DNA from: Verticillium longisporum
Taxonomy: Eukaryota > Ascomycota > Sordariomycetes > Glomerellales > Plectosphaerellaceae
Assembly (NCBI GenBank): GCA_019188255.1
Contig: JAETXT010000005.1
Location: 2,356,001-2,420,000, forward strand
Direction: 5' to 3'
Length of the DNA stretch: 64,000 nt
Shown in pieces: positions 21,001 through 31,939 of this stretch; positions within the stretch are counted from its first letter, which is position 1; every line of letters begins with the position of its first letter. Both the position numbers and the translations under genes were made by a program. Below the pieces are notes generated by a model that searched no databases, was not told where the DNA came from, and saw only the letters and a program-made list of their open reading frames with translations.

Positions 21001-22428
21001 GCCAGCTGCCGAGAAGGCCAAGTCAAGAACGTCACCAAAGTGCACCAAAGTGATGCTTTTGGAAACGCGGTAACTTTTGCGGCTGCTGGGCAAGATCGGG
21101 ACCTCGACAGAAGCAACACACACACACACACGGGCGCCGCAGGCCGCCATTTGAGTTGGTCGGCGCCCTCTCCAGCTCTGGCCACCTCACGGCACCGTCC
21201 GAGCGATATCCAAGCTCGACCATTAGCACAAGCCACGGGACTTCCCCTCACCACAAAAGGTAGAAGACCGAACAAGCCGTGCGGCTCTTGCTGCTTTCGC
21301 TAAACAGAACGATGCTGACGTTATCCGGAATCACGAAGCCGTTTTCACGATTTAAACGAGTCGACTTGCGCAACTCAATTTTCAGCCATCGACTGGCTGC
21401 TGGCTGGCCTGGAAGCTGCAGCGAAGAGATCGGGGGTCCACCATTTGAGTCGAGAAAAGCCAAGTTACTGCCAGGGAACGATCCCTCGTCCCACTCATCG
21501 GAGGCTGGGCGGGCGGGTTCAGGGGTCCGCGTCTGGTGCGACGATTCCTAACCAGGGCGTGGCCTGCTGCGGTGGGGGTGATTGGCCCAACGCTATGTAT
21601 CAAGTTGTCCCGTACCTGCATAAGGAGCGAAATCCAGGGGCACCGGCTTGATCACTTCACACCACCTTCTCCTTTTCCTTACGCCAGCGCGCATCGTTCA
21701 CCGCACCATGGCAGGGTCTGGGCGAGGTAGGCCCCGTCATCTCGGCCTTGAGGCACACTCGAGTGGGGTCATCGAGAGATTAAGGAACAGGCCAGGAGAG
21801 GAGAAGCAGTTTGGCAGTGTGGTGCCTTGCGCTACTGTACCATTGCCCGCCCGCCAGCGTTGGCTGTTTGCCTCGTTCCCCCGCCAAGGCGCAGCGCTGC
21901 CAGATTGCTTGAGACCAGGGCTGTCAGGCACCACCCGCCAGGCCAGGAGAGAGGATTTGAGAGGAGAGCCAGGGTCTAGATGCGAGGGCGATTGACAGTC
22001 CTATGACCTTGCAAAGGCCAGGCGGGTGCTGCAGCTCACAGACTCTAGACCGAGCGATGTAAAAGGACTCACCCTCCTCCTCCTCTCCTCCACCTCCTCT
22101 TCATCCCTCCCCTCTCACCTACGGTCTTGTCGTTCACTCGCAATCCATCCTCAACCTTCCAGTCATTCTTTAGTCCTTGTGGCACTTACATTCCTTCAAT
22201 TGCAGCATACAGTCCTTCTGATCATCCCTCACCCGAGATTCGATTCTTTTCAGCAAAGCAAACTGTGTCTGCTAGCTACTCAACGCGAAATTGATCTTTC
22301 GCCTTTTGAACCCGTGCATATCAAATAACAACGACGAACATATCCCTCTAGGACTACCCGAACAAACAAACAAATCACTCCGTACAAACAAACAAATCAC
22401 TCCGTACAAACCATCACCAGCATTCACA
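18083..22428. other. 4.3-kb gene-poor region
   Basis: This lies between the unknown gene (-) and the acidic secreted-protein gene (+). It contains no protein I can support. The longest frame (19890-20744, +) has no ATG at its start and reads as low-complexity chance sequence. There is a CA dinucleotide run at about 21115-21131, TACC/GGTA-rich patches near 18775 and 18935, and a CT-rich leader at 22070-22130. It may hold a long upstream regulatory region or non-coding RNA. Confidence 0.5.
22362..22405 (+). repeat. 22-bp perfect tandem duplication in the 5' leader
   Basis: Two identical 22-bp copies (22362-22383 and 22384-22405), each starting ACAAACAAACAAATC, lie 24 bp before the start codon of the secreted acidic protein. 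CAAA-rich leaders are common in strongly translated fungal genes. Confidence 0.9.
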
Positions 22429-23520
22429 ATGAAGTCTGTCATCGCCGCCGCCGGCCTCCTCGCCGTTGCCAACGCCTACCAGCCCCGCCACTACCACTGG
22501 CGCCGCCAGAACGAGACCTACCCCGAGGTCCCCGCCGGCTACACCACGCTGACTGTTGAGGTCACCGAGGTCGCCACCATCACCTCGTGCGCTCCTACCG
22601 TCACCAACTGCGCTGCTGCCTCCAGCACCCTCCCCGCCTCTGACCTGTCCGTCATTGTTGTCACCAACACCGTCGTTCTCTCCACCACTGTTTGCCCCGT
22701 GGCCGAGTCTGCCCCCATCTCCAAGTCCATCATCAAGGAGCACGAGACCGGCTCGCTTCCCGGCTCCACCAAGACCGGTGCCGTCCCCGGTATCACTGAG
22801 GGCCCCACTGCTCCCGCCCCCACCGGCTATCCCACCCCCGAGATCACCACCTCGGCCGCTCTCCCTGAGGCCCCCGTCGGTGACGACGAGGATGAGGAGG
22901 ACGACGAGGAGGACTGCCCCACCGACGAGGGCGATGACGAGGAGGAGGATGACGGTTCTTCCGAGGGCGAGAACGTCCCCTCTCAGACCAAGCCTTACGG
23001 CGACGCCACCGTTACTGGTGCTATCCCCGGCTCCGGCTCTGACGATGAGCTGACCACCACCACTACCGCTACCTCCACCGGCACCATCACTGTCACCGTC
23101 GAGAAGCCTAAGGAGACCGGCACTGGCTCCACCCCCGGCTCTGGCTCCGACAACGGCTCCTCCGAGGGTGAGGGTGCCTGCCCCTCCGTCTCCGTTGTGA
23201 CCGTCACCGCCCCTGCTTCCACCGTCTACGTTACTATTGGTGGTGGCGTGACCGAGACCAGCAAGGCCGAGTCCACCCCCGCCCCTGGCGCCGACGACGA
23301 GGAGGACGACGAGGATGTCGATGAGGAGGACGAGGAGGACTGCCCCGCCGACGACGTCGTCACCATGTCCAAGACCATCACCGTCGAGCCCGTCCCTTAC
23401 CCTACTGGTAACAACGGCACCCTCCCCAGTGGTGTTCCCAAGCCCACCGGTGCCCCTGTTTACAACCCTGTTTACAAGCGCACCCGCTTCAGCAACGCCA
23501 AGCCCCAGAGGCTCGTCTAA
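22429..23520 (+). CDS. Secreted Ser/Thr/Pro-rich protein with repeated acidic cysteine blocks
   Basis: This is a 363-aa intronless protein. A signal peptide (MKSVIAAAGLLAVANA) is followed by a dibasic site (HWRRQ) that could be processed. Next comes a Thr/Val-rich region with paired cysteines (ITSCAPTVTNCAA, TTVCPV). Then there are two blocks in which a long Asp/Glu run ends in a cysteine: DDEDEEDDEEDCPTDEG near 150 and EEDEEDCPADD near 300. They are separated by Gly/Ser-Thr linkers and another TVTVEKP/VSVVTVTAPAS segment. The C-terminus (NPVYKRTRFSNAKPQRLV) is basic and lacks a GPI-attachment hydrophobic tail. Codon bias is extreme (almost all C-ending), suggesting strong expression. It is probably a cell-wall or extracellular protein. 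Cation binding by the acidic blocks is inference, and no named family was recognised. Confidence 0.8.
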   Translation: MKSVIAAAGLLAVANAYQPRHYHWRRQNETYPEVPAGYTTLTVEVTEVATITSCAPTVTNCAAASSTLPASDLSVIVVTNTVVLSTTVCPVAESAPISKSIIKEHETGSLPGSTKTGAVPGITEGPTAPAPTGYPTPEITTSAALPEAPVGDDEDEEDDEEDCPTDEGDDEEEDDGSSEGENVPSQTKPYGDATVTGAIPGSGSDDELTTTTTATSTGTITVTVEKPKETGTGSTPGSGSDNGSSEGEGACPSVSVVTVTAPASTVYVTIGGGVTETSKAESTPAPGADDEEDDEDVDEEDEEDCPADDVVTMSKTITVEPVPYPTGNNGTLPSGVPKPTGAPVYNPVYKRTRFSNAKPQRLV

Positions 23521-24420
23521 GTCTCTGATCCAGAGACTTCGCAGCCCTTCTCCCCCAGAAGCGTGTTGTATATGGAAGTGTAGATTCTATATGTCAAGCT
23601 CACTCTTTCTTCGTATACGAGAAGAATCTATGAATTCATGACAACCTTCGTTTTTCTTTTTTTGCACAGTTTCAAAGCAGGTGATTGATAGAGCTTTCCT
23701 CGGCCAACTCCCTGGAGAGCCGGAATGCGGTGCTTATCGGGAGGAATATGTTCTATAGCGTTGTAGCCGGGTGGTCTGGCCCCAACTGGTTCAAGGAAGA
23801 AAACAGTTGTTTTCATTTCGTTCCCATGTATCACAACATGTTGGGCTCTCTTTTACTCGCTTCTCGTAGCAATGGGGATGCGGTTTGTGGTCGAAACCGT
23901 ATGGTTGGATCTATTGATGTGTGTATGTGTATGTTTTGTGAAACGTCATTTTCATTCAATCTACGTCATTTACACCTTTGCTCAGGGGCAATCACGAATC
24001 GTGTAGATCAGACGGCGTTGGTCAATGCAGCCTCCAGTTGTTTGTTTGTTCATGCGTTGTCAGTCCGATATGTTGACCGGGATGACGGGTGCGGCTGGTG
24101 GCTTGGACGCAGACTTCTCGGATGAACGTGCCTTGCTTCATGCGATCGGGCCAGAATATGCTACTTCGGGAAGGGCTCGCGTAACCGTCTTTGTCTGTTC
24201 CCGGGCCTATCACGCATCGGCTACATGTGCTATAGAAACCTGATACACTGCGATCAATATCTGTATATGCTTAGCATCCATCCTAAGGCAGGTATCACAT
24301 GTCATATTATGATCATGGGTTGTATTCATCTCGCATTGCAACCCAAGAGCCAAGCGTATGGGGAATCTGGCGTGACAACTGGAGACCCAGGCCTGCCCCA
24401 TCAATCTACCTCTATCCAGC
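23521..24420. other. Intergenic between convergent genes
   Basis: This is the 3' region of the secreted-protein gene. It has a GT-rich run near 23915-23940. No gene was recognised. Confidence 0.6.
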
Positions 24421-26328
24421 TCAAACGCCCGCACCCCTTGGCGACGCCTGTCGCGCATCTTCGGCGGCAGCAGCAGCAGCAGCAGCCGCTTGCTCCCTCC
24501 TTCGCCGGCGCCAATCGGCCTCCCGCTCCCTCTCATCCTCTTGCTGTCTAAGCGCAATGCAAAACGGTGACGCCGCGCGTATGCGGTCCCCCTTCCATAT
24601 GAATATGAACGGGATCGGCACCATGACAGCGCTCAGGCCGCCGAGCAGGGCGCACGCGCCCGCGACACCGAGGCGGTCGAACAGCGGCCGCGTGGCGAGG
24701 GGCAGGACGACGGCGAGGAACGACCGGGCCATGGAGGCGGCGGCGTTGGCGGACGCGGCAAAGGATTCGTAGGCGTCCGTCAGGTAGTTGAGCAGCGCCA
24801 TGAAGATGAGCATGAAGCCCGCGCCAAAGGGGAGGCCGGCGAGCATGGGGACCCAGAAGGGAAGGGAGGGGCGGGCGGTGAAGCCGAGCCAGAAGAGGGA
24901 GGCTACAAAGAGGGGACCGCCGACACAGGCGAGGGGAGGCGGCGGTACTCCTCTTTGCGAAGGGCGGGATGGCGCCGGCGGAGGCGCGTCAGGGTCGGGT
25001 CGTAGGCGAAGAAGAAGGGGAGGCTGAGGAGAGAGCCGCCGCCGATGGGGAGGAATGCGAGACCCGTGGGGCCGGGCCCGAGACCGTAGAGCGTGTTGAA
25101 GATGATCGGGAAGGCTTGGAAGGACATGTAGAAGATGGCGTAGATCAAGGCGAGGTAGGCACAGGAGCATGAGACAATGGGCTCGCAGGCGATCATGCGG
25201 AGCGGCCTAGTGAGTACCACGGTGACGAGCTGGTGAAGATCCGTGGGCTCGAGATCGCGTGCAGCCACGATGTGAGCGTTGCCTGCTGGATCTAGTTTTC
25301 GTAGACGTACGGCGCGGCGGGCGAGCAGGATTGAGGCTGATGTCTCGGGAAGATAGAAAAGGAGAGGAATCAAGGTGGCACCGGCGTAGATGAGCCCGAT
25401 CCAGAAAGTCCATCGCCAGCCGATAGACGGCGAGCAATAACCTGAGATGATGGGGGCGAAGAGAGGTCCGAAGCAGGTAGTCTGTAAGTCAAGCCATCAA
25501 CATGTGGACAGTTGTAAGGACGTGGGCTGGACGTACAGCCATGAAGAACGCCATAGCGCGGCCGCGAGTTTCGTGGTTTCCGTACATATCAGCCATGATG
25601 CCCGGAACGACAGCTATCGGAGCGCTAGCAAAGACGCCAACGAAGAGACGGAACACATTCAACGCCGCAAAATTGGGCGCGAGAGCACAAGCTAACGTCC
25701 ATACGGTGAACAGAATGAAAGTCACGTTGGTGATGATGCGGCGGCCAAAGTGTTCACTCAAAGGCCCCCAGAGGATGGGCCCGAAGAAGTAGCCGATCAT
25801 GAAAACGCAGATGGGTAGAATCTGGCGTTGTGGCGAAACAATGTTCCACTGTTCCGATATATACGGGATGGCATTGGATGGCAAAGCCGATCCCATGGTG
25901 CTATTGATGATGAGCATCATAGTGAGGAGCAAGATGAGGAGCTTTCTAGTCTGGGTATCGTCAGTCGTTTCTCGTGGACAAGCTGCTGTATCCAAACAGT
26001 CTGGCTGATGTTTGTGCTCACGCTGGACCAGTTATAGGGGTTTTCAGGATCGTTGTCTTCCCATGATACTATTGTCTTCTCTTCGTCTTCTCCGGATGTG
26101 CATGGCAGGCCATTGTGCGACTCTTTCTCCTCGAGACCCTGGCTTGGTCTCTCGCCGGGAGCTTTGGCGGCTGCGCCCGCTGCGTCAGGATGCCGAACGG
26201 CTTCGAATGGTGTTATTATGTGATATTCTTGCAAAAAGGAGTGGAGGCCATCAGTGGAAGCCGGACCATAAGATTGACTTACCCTCAACGACATCCCTAG
26301 TGTTTCGATATTCGTTACTCTGGGACAT
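24421..26328 (-). CDS. MFS transporter, DHA1 multidrug type, with a one-base break
   Basis: Four exons (26328-26283, 26227-26022, 25950-25537, 25481-24421) with introns of 55, 71 and 55 nt encode about 575 aa once one base is restored. The soluble N-terminus ends DPENPYNWSS. The first transmembrane helices follow (LLILLLTMMLIINSTMGSALP), with the DHA1 hallmarks FGPILWGPLSEHFGRR and a proline-containing helix 5 motif (GVFASAPIAVVPGIMADMYG), and later RWTFWIGLIYAGATL and LPETSASILL. The frame slips at a C4 run (24933-24936). One more C restores YRRLPLACVGGPLFVASLFW and the remaining helices. The C-terminal tail has a polyalanine run coded by a GCT/CAG microsatellite (24468-24487). It is a likely proton antiporter for drugs or metabolites at the plasma membrane; the substrate is unknown. 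The break could be real or a base-call error. Confidence 0.8.
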
Positions 26329-27106
26329 GTTCAATTACCATTGCTGTTAGCAGTTACGGCTCAATACATTAAGGGTTACGTTGACTCCTCCAACATAAGA
26401 CGTGATACACAGTGTTGCCAAGCATGTAGATGGAAGGGCGCAGATGTGCAGGTCCGTGACGGAATACTGGATAAAAAGTGACGGGCATATTGAATTGGGT
26501 AGGGAAAGCCATGGCGGGTATGGCGTCCGGTTAAGAGATCAAGCGCTGGCGGTATCGGTTCCGTAGGACCAGAATGTCCGCCCACGTTGAGAGGTCCGAT
26601 CAACGATCGATCTGCAACTCGGAACTATAGACTGAGGCGCTTTCCTATTTAGTTCCACAAAGCGTTACAGTCGAGCGAGATCGGACTAAGAGACACACAA
26701 GTGCTATTTCCATTGTCGGCCCAAGTTTGCCGGCCATATTGACGGTCCCAGGGCTGATGATCATCATCTATGTGCCCCAGAGAAGATAGGTGAGGGGGCG
26801 TCGGCTGCAGACGGTGACGCCAGTGACTTGGCATGGGGGAGGGAACATGTTTTCCGGCCGATGGATTGACTGTCGATGAGCCGTCTCCAACCGTATCTCG
26901 GCATACTGCACGTGACGATGCGACTTTTGGCAGGCAATGGGCCAAGTGAACTTTTGAAATTATGATTTCTGGTGGAAGCAAGGGGTCGAGGGATTGGCTC
27001 AGATGGCCACTGTCCTCGTAATACATCTTTGCGATTTTGGGTATCTGTAGATTGGGTCGAACCGTCTCTGAGCTGTCGACTTGAGGCCTGTTCTTGTATA
27101 TCCTCT
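26329..27106. other. Intergenic
   Basis: This lies upstream of the MFS gene and downstream of prefoldin 4. One 153-codon minus-strand frame starts only with GTG and overlaps the prefoldin 3' end; it is not supported. Confidence 0.55.
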
Positions 27107-27679
27107 TCACGTCTCAAGGTTGATGCTTTTGCCGAACCTGGCGTATAGTGCGACCTTGAGCTCCGTCATCTCGTCTGTTGTCGACTCGAGCTTCGCCTCC
27201 AGCTTCTCGACTTCCTCCTCATTCTTGGCCGTCGCCTCGCCCAACATCTCCAAAGCTTGAGGCTGAAGGACGTTGAAAAATGTATCGCCAATCTTGTAGC
27301 TAGACAATCTGTCAGTGAAAGTGACATCATCAGGGCACAGCCAGCGTACGGTACGGTGTCGTCCTCGTCAATGAGCTCGAGCTCGGTGTTCAGATCGTCG
27401 AGTTCTTCCTTCTCTTTCTGTTTGGCACAATCCGTCAGCGGCAGTGTCTGCGAAAGGTTTCAAGGGTCACCACATACGTTCTTAACCTTGAGCTCGTCCT
27501 GTATCGCCAGTTCGCGCTGGTGCAGGCGACTGAATTTGTTGATCTTGTCCTGGTCCTCTCTGCGGACTTCGGTCTCGTCGCCGTTCGCCTCCTCGTCCTC
27601 TTTCGTGAGCTGCACAATAATCAGCTCAGGCTACGTGTCGGTTGCTGTAGAGTCTTAATACCATTCTTCGGGTCATCAT
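27107..27679 (-). CDS. pfd4: Prefoldin subunit 4
   Basis: Four small exons (27679-27662, 27609-27478, 27417-27350, 27299-27107) with introns of 52, 60 and 50 nt encode 136 aa. The start MMTRRM joins LTKEDEEANGDETEVRRED, then the coiled coil INKFSRLHQRELAIQDELK, the beta-hairpin region DEDDTVPYKIGDTFF, and the second coiled coil ending VALYARFGKSINLET. This is the beta-type prefoldin layout. Prefoldin is a hexameric cytosolic chaperone that hands nascent actin and tubulin to CCT. The first donor is GTATTA, weaker than the others, but required by frame and by the family start RRM-L(S/T)KE. Confidence 0.92.
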
Positions 27680-28536
27680 CTTGGCGACTATTGTGTGGTC
27701 GGACTCGGACTCGTGCTGGTGACGTGTGTATATGAGGAGCTGCAACGTGACGCTCCGAATCGTTGCAGCTGTTGTAGCTCGACAATTTGACCGACTCAAA
27801 GTAACCCCTCCATCGCGGGGATGCTGATGGCGTGCGAATATTAATCTGACACTGTATTTCGCACATGCTGCAGGGATTCCAACGTTGCTCAGGTGCCGCC
27901 TGTTTCGCCATCATGGTCACTTATAAGTGACTTAAAATAATATCATTGTTCATACCTAAGCGTAAATCAACTACGTCTGGGATGTACCCAGCCTACCATT
28001 TAATTTACCTTTAAACCCATAAGACAACTGAAATCTGGCCATGTTATGTCAAACGTCGAGCAAGCTATGAGAAGACAACTGTCCTCATGTGTACAATGCT
28101 AGCCGTCGCTCACAACTCCAAGTGACAGGAGCAATTCGGAGGCCATAGTGGTGTTCAAAGTCGAGTCAACAGTACGTTTCTGCCATTGTCAATAGCCGGA
28201 CCGTTCCCAAGCACATCACACAAGCATTTCCATTTGGAGAGCCTCAGTGACAGAGTATGAAACAAAATGTCGATTCAATTCGAGATCGTAGTTGTGAACC
28301 ATCCAGAGCGGTCGCTATTGCGCCAGGTTGCCGCTCTCAATACAGGGTGATAAGAGGGCTCGATTGCTCACGTGACAAGGCGCCTGTCAAGTACAGGGAT
28401 GAGGCGTGGATCCAGGGACCTGGGAATGCTTGTGTGGGGCCATCTTCAGCCTTCAGCCTGGGGTCAACACCAAGTGCGGCGAATGTGCAAAACGACACTC
28501 TTTCTATAATCACCACCACCCCTAGCACAGCACATA
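27680..28536. other. Divergent upstream region of prefoldin 4 and CENP-W
   Basis: This includes a relatively AT-rich patch at about 27925-28030. No gene was recognised. Confidence 0.55.
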
Positions 28537-28926
28537 ATGGCTCCCATCAAGAAAGCGTACCCCCGGGCAACGGCAAAGAAGATTTTGAAGGCGCACTCCA
28601 ATTGCAACGCCACCAAGAACCTCGATGTACTGGTGCGTTGCCCCCACGACGCGTCGCGACGCGCTGGCTAATACAAGCTAGGTGTATCTCAACTATATGC
28701 GGTTCATGCAAACGTGAGTGTCTCATGCTTAACAAAGAAGTCGTCGGAACCAACTAATAGAAGCCAGGGTGTTGAAAGAGGCAGCAATCGACTCCAAGGC
28801 CTCTGGGGAAAGAACAATTACGCCGACAAGTGTGCGGAAGGCGACCGTGGTATGTCTGGATCGCGGCGATGTGGTGAGCCAAGTCTAACACGACAGTAGG
28901 ATGCGCTAGCCAAGTTCAAGAGCTGA
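28537..28926 (+). CDS. CENP-W: Histone-fold kinetochore protein CENP-W
   Basis: Four tiny exons (28537-28632, 28682-28713, 28768-28849, 28900-28926) with introns of 49, 54 and 50 nt (all GT...AG; TGGCTAAT and AACTAAT branch sites before the first two acceptors) encode 78 aa. The product starts MAPIKKAYPRATAKKILKAHS, then runs NLDVLVYLNYMRFMQT and GERTITPTSVRKATVDALAKF. This reads as a single histone fold: helix 1 with the basic KKILKAH motif, long helix 2, and the short loop plus helix 3 of CENP-W. With CENP-T it forms the CENP-T-W module that binds centromeric DNA and recruits Ndc80. The size (78 aa) fits the family (70-100). It shares an intergenic region with divergent prefoldin 4. Confidence 0.85.
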
Positions 28927-30264
28927 GAGAAGCCGCATTGCTTCTGCCAATTATCAACATGGCCCCAAACCTAACGATCATGACGAGCCGACGCGCTGCC
29001 ACCACGAGTCTACGACACTGATGACGGAATGAAGAATAATACCCATGGACCAAGCGCCGGGGGCATGCTATCGCAAAACCCATGATATAGAGGATATATG
29101 CTCACGGAGCGCCCAACAGATCTCACAGATGACCCGAAAGGCGTCTCCGTAGTGGACGAGATTGCTGCGGAAAGAATCGTGTGGTGGTACGGCGATCGTA
29201 GTTTGTGGGAATTGGCTTGGCCAATGCATTCTTCTGCGTGAAAGGTATCGCGGTGGGAGTCGAGGGCTAGATACCCGCGTCTCGAGTCTATCTATCGAGC
29301 CTGAGTCAAGAGCTCTTGGTGCTGTGCGTCAGGGAAGCCACGTGGGGGATGTTGCCTTCCAGAGGTAGCCTGCAGCCATCCAAAGTATGCCTCTGGGGTG
29401 GTGAATCGAAGACAAGAATGCATCTATCTATTACCATGCAACGCGTTCATAAAACCACAGTAGATGCCCAATTATTTGACGCGAGAGCTCGTGACCTTGG
29501 GGCCTGGTTCGGATGGGTCCGAGGTTGAAATGGGAGTACCGATCAGCTCAGGCGGCTGAGTGACGCAAGAGCAAACTAGATAGAGCGTCTAGGTGGTGCC
29601 AATGCGGGGAAGGTACAAGCTGTCAGGAGCACGAGACATTCTAGGCACAACCAAAAGACACTGCTTTCCTGAAGATGGATGAGATCAAGGGGAGACGATC
29701 CATATTCTTTACAGCTATGCTTGAATGGCAATGATGCATTCCCCATCGTGAATTGGTGTGCGCACTGGCTCGATGAGGCCAAAATCCAGTGTCTTTAGTT
29801 CTCGCTGATTCTAGAACCCCAGCTCGGCTTGCCCTAGATGACCGGCACTAAGAAAGGGTCCATGCCGGCGCCTCAGCAAGCTGGGCTCTGTGGGTGCTGT
29901 GTTTGGTGCTCCAGTGGATGAGCTTCCCCCAAAGCAGGGGTCACTAGTATCCACGCTAGTACCGGCGAAAATCGCCTGCACGTCTCCTTGACCAGCTCAC
30001 CTGCCGGACTTGCTCCAGCTTCCTCCACCTGGCCAACACCACAACCACAACTCCAATCTCGCGATCCCTTCCTAGAATCCCCAATCCTAAATCCACATTT
30101 CGTCTCTTGTCTACTGCTGGCGATCTTCTACTGCAGCTCAGCTTCGACCTGATTGTCCCCACTTCTCATCACTACTGTCTCCTACCGCACCTTCCCGTCC
30201 CGCATTCAGTTGCAAACTTTCGCGCAGCCTATCCACGCCCTCCCCAGCCGTTACGTCCTCCACA
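28927..30264. other. Intergenic
   Basis: This is 1.3 kb between CENP-W and the RGG-box gene, with no supported gene. A CT-rich leader runs from about 30150 to the next start. Confidence 0.55.
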
Positions 30265-31939
30265 ATGGCCGCCTCCGACGTTCAGAACCCTGCCGTGCAG
30301 GCCGAATCCAAGTCCCAGAAGAAGAAGAAGGCCAAGGCTGCTGCCGCCGCTGTTGAGCGTACCGAGTCGCCCGCGCCCACTGCCTCGCCTGCCGGCGAGA
30401 AGGCTACCGATGCTGGCGATGATGCCTCGGAGAGCCCCTACATCCGTGAGCTTCAGAAGTAAGCCACATCAACGTATCCTACTCTCGAGATGCCGGACCA
30501 CTGCTGACGAGAACCTCTGCATTGCAGGAACATTCGCAACATCAACAAGAAGATTGTGAGTTTCTACCTACCTTCAAGCACTGAGTCAACCATCGTGCTG
30601 ATTCGTATTCCAACAGTCCAACATGGCCAAAACCGAGGCCGTCATTGCCGAGAACCCCAGCAAGTCGCTTGAACAGCTCCTTGCCGCCAAGCTTATCAAC
30701 GCCGACCAGAAGGCTCAGATCAGCAAGAAGCCCGCCCTTCTCGCCCAGCTCACCCAGAACGAGGAACAGATTGCTCAGTTCAAGAAGCTTGACTCAGAAT
30801 ACCGCGCCAAGGCCCAGCAGGACAAGGCCGTCCATGAGAAGGAGAAGGCCGAGTTGAAGACCTACTACACTGAACAGATCGAGAAGGAGGTTGCCGCTGC
30901 TGTTGAGGCGGCCAAGAAGTCGTCCAAGGGTGACGTGGACACTGCCGTCTTCGAACACCTGAAGGAGGTCTCTGGCTTCCTCCGCCTTGCCGCCGCCCGT
31001 CGTGAGGACCCAGCCGGCCAGTCCGAGGAGGCTGGCCGCGCCATTGAGGGCGTTCTTGGCAACATGTACGTTGGCGACGACGATGCCGCCGGCAGCATGA
31101 TCGCCCTTGTTCGTGGCAGCAACGAGCGCACCTTTGACGTTGATGGCACCTTCCTGGATGTGACTTGTTAGTGTTTTCCCTCACGAGCCAATCGTGTGAC
31201 ATGACCGCTAACACTGCTTTCCAGTCGCCGATCTCCGTACCTGGGCTCGTGCTTACATGAAGGAGGCCCCTCAGGTTCGACGGGCTCCTGAGACCGAGCA
31301 ACTCGAGACTGAGGGTGACGCCCAACCTGCCGCTGCACCTGCTCCTGGCACTGACCTGACGGTCGCCAATGCCAGTCTCACGGAGATCACTGCTGGCGAC
31401 GACGCTGCTCTTGTCAACGGTTCCGCCTCCGAGAACGCCCAAACTCCAGTTGCCAGCAATGCCGATGCCAGCAACGATGCCGCCAATGCTGCTGGCGACA
31501 AGTGGGACACTGGGAACGACCTTGGCGCTTCCGCCATCTCCCAGGAGTGGGTCAACATCCCTCGCGACCCTGCCGAGACCGAGACTGGCCTAGAGGCTAC
31601 TCCTGCCAACGCCAGCAACACCCAGTCTTGGGCTGATGACCAGCCCGAGCAGCCCGTCCAGGTAGGAGAAATATCTCGACTGGTAGCAAAACATTCAAAC
31701 TAACATGTTGACAGCCCGCCGTTTCCGCTGACCCTAACGATGGCTTCCGCCAGGTGCCCGGCCGCAACCGTGGCAATGGCAACCGTGAAGGTGGTTCTGG
31801 GTTCCGTGGCGGACGTGGTCGTGGTGATTTCCGTGGTGGCCGTGGTGGATTCCGTGGTGAGGGCCGTGGTCGCGGCCGCGGACAGCGCGGCGGATCCTCG
31901 TCCACGCGCGGTGGCCCCCGCCGTAACGAAGAGTCGTAG
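30265..31939 (+). CDS. YAG7-like protein with C-terminal RGG box
   Basis: Five exons (30265-30458, 30528-30555, 30617-31166, 31225-31661, 31715-31939) encode 477 aa. The N-terminal 70 residues are Lys/Ala-rich and disordered. Next is SPYIRELQKNIRNINKKI, and then a helical core (SLEQLLAAKLINADQKAQISKKP, EYRAKAQQDKAVHEKEKAEL, EQIEKEVAAAVEAAKK). A second conserved part is FLRLAAARREDP followed by GNMYVGDDDAAGSMIALVRGS. The last exon is a pure RNA-binding-type RGG tail (FRGGRGRGDFRGGRGG). The layout resembles the fungal YAG7 group, whose function is poorly known. The RGG tail suggests RNA or ribosome association (inference). The third donor is GTTAGT, a minor but used fungal form; it is fixed by frame. 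Confidence 0.75.

Noticed and set aside
26649..27110. 153-codon minus-strand frame overlapping the prefoldin 4 stop
   Set aside because: GTG start, no family; it reads as 3' untranslated sequence.
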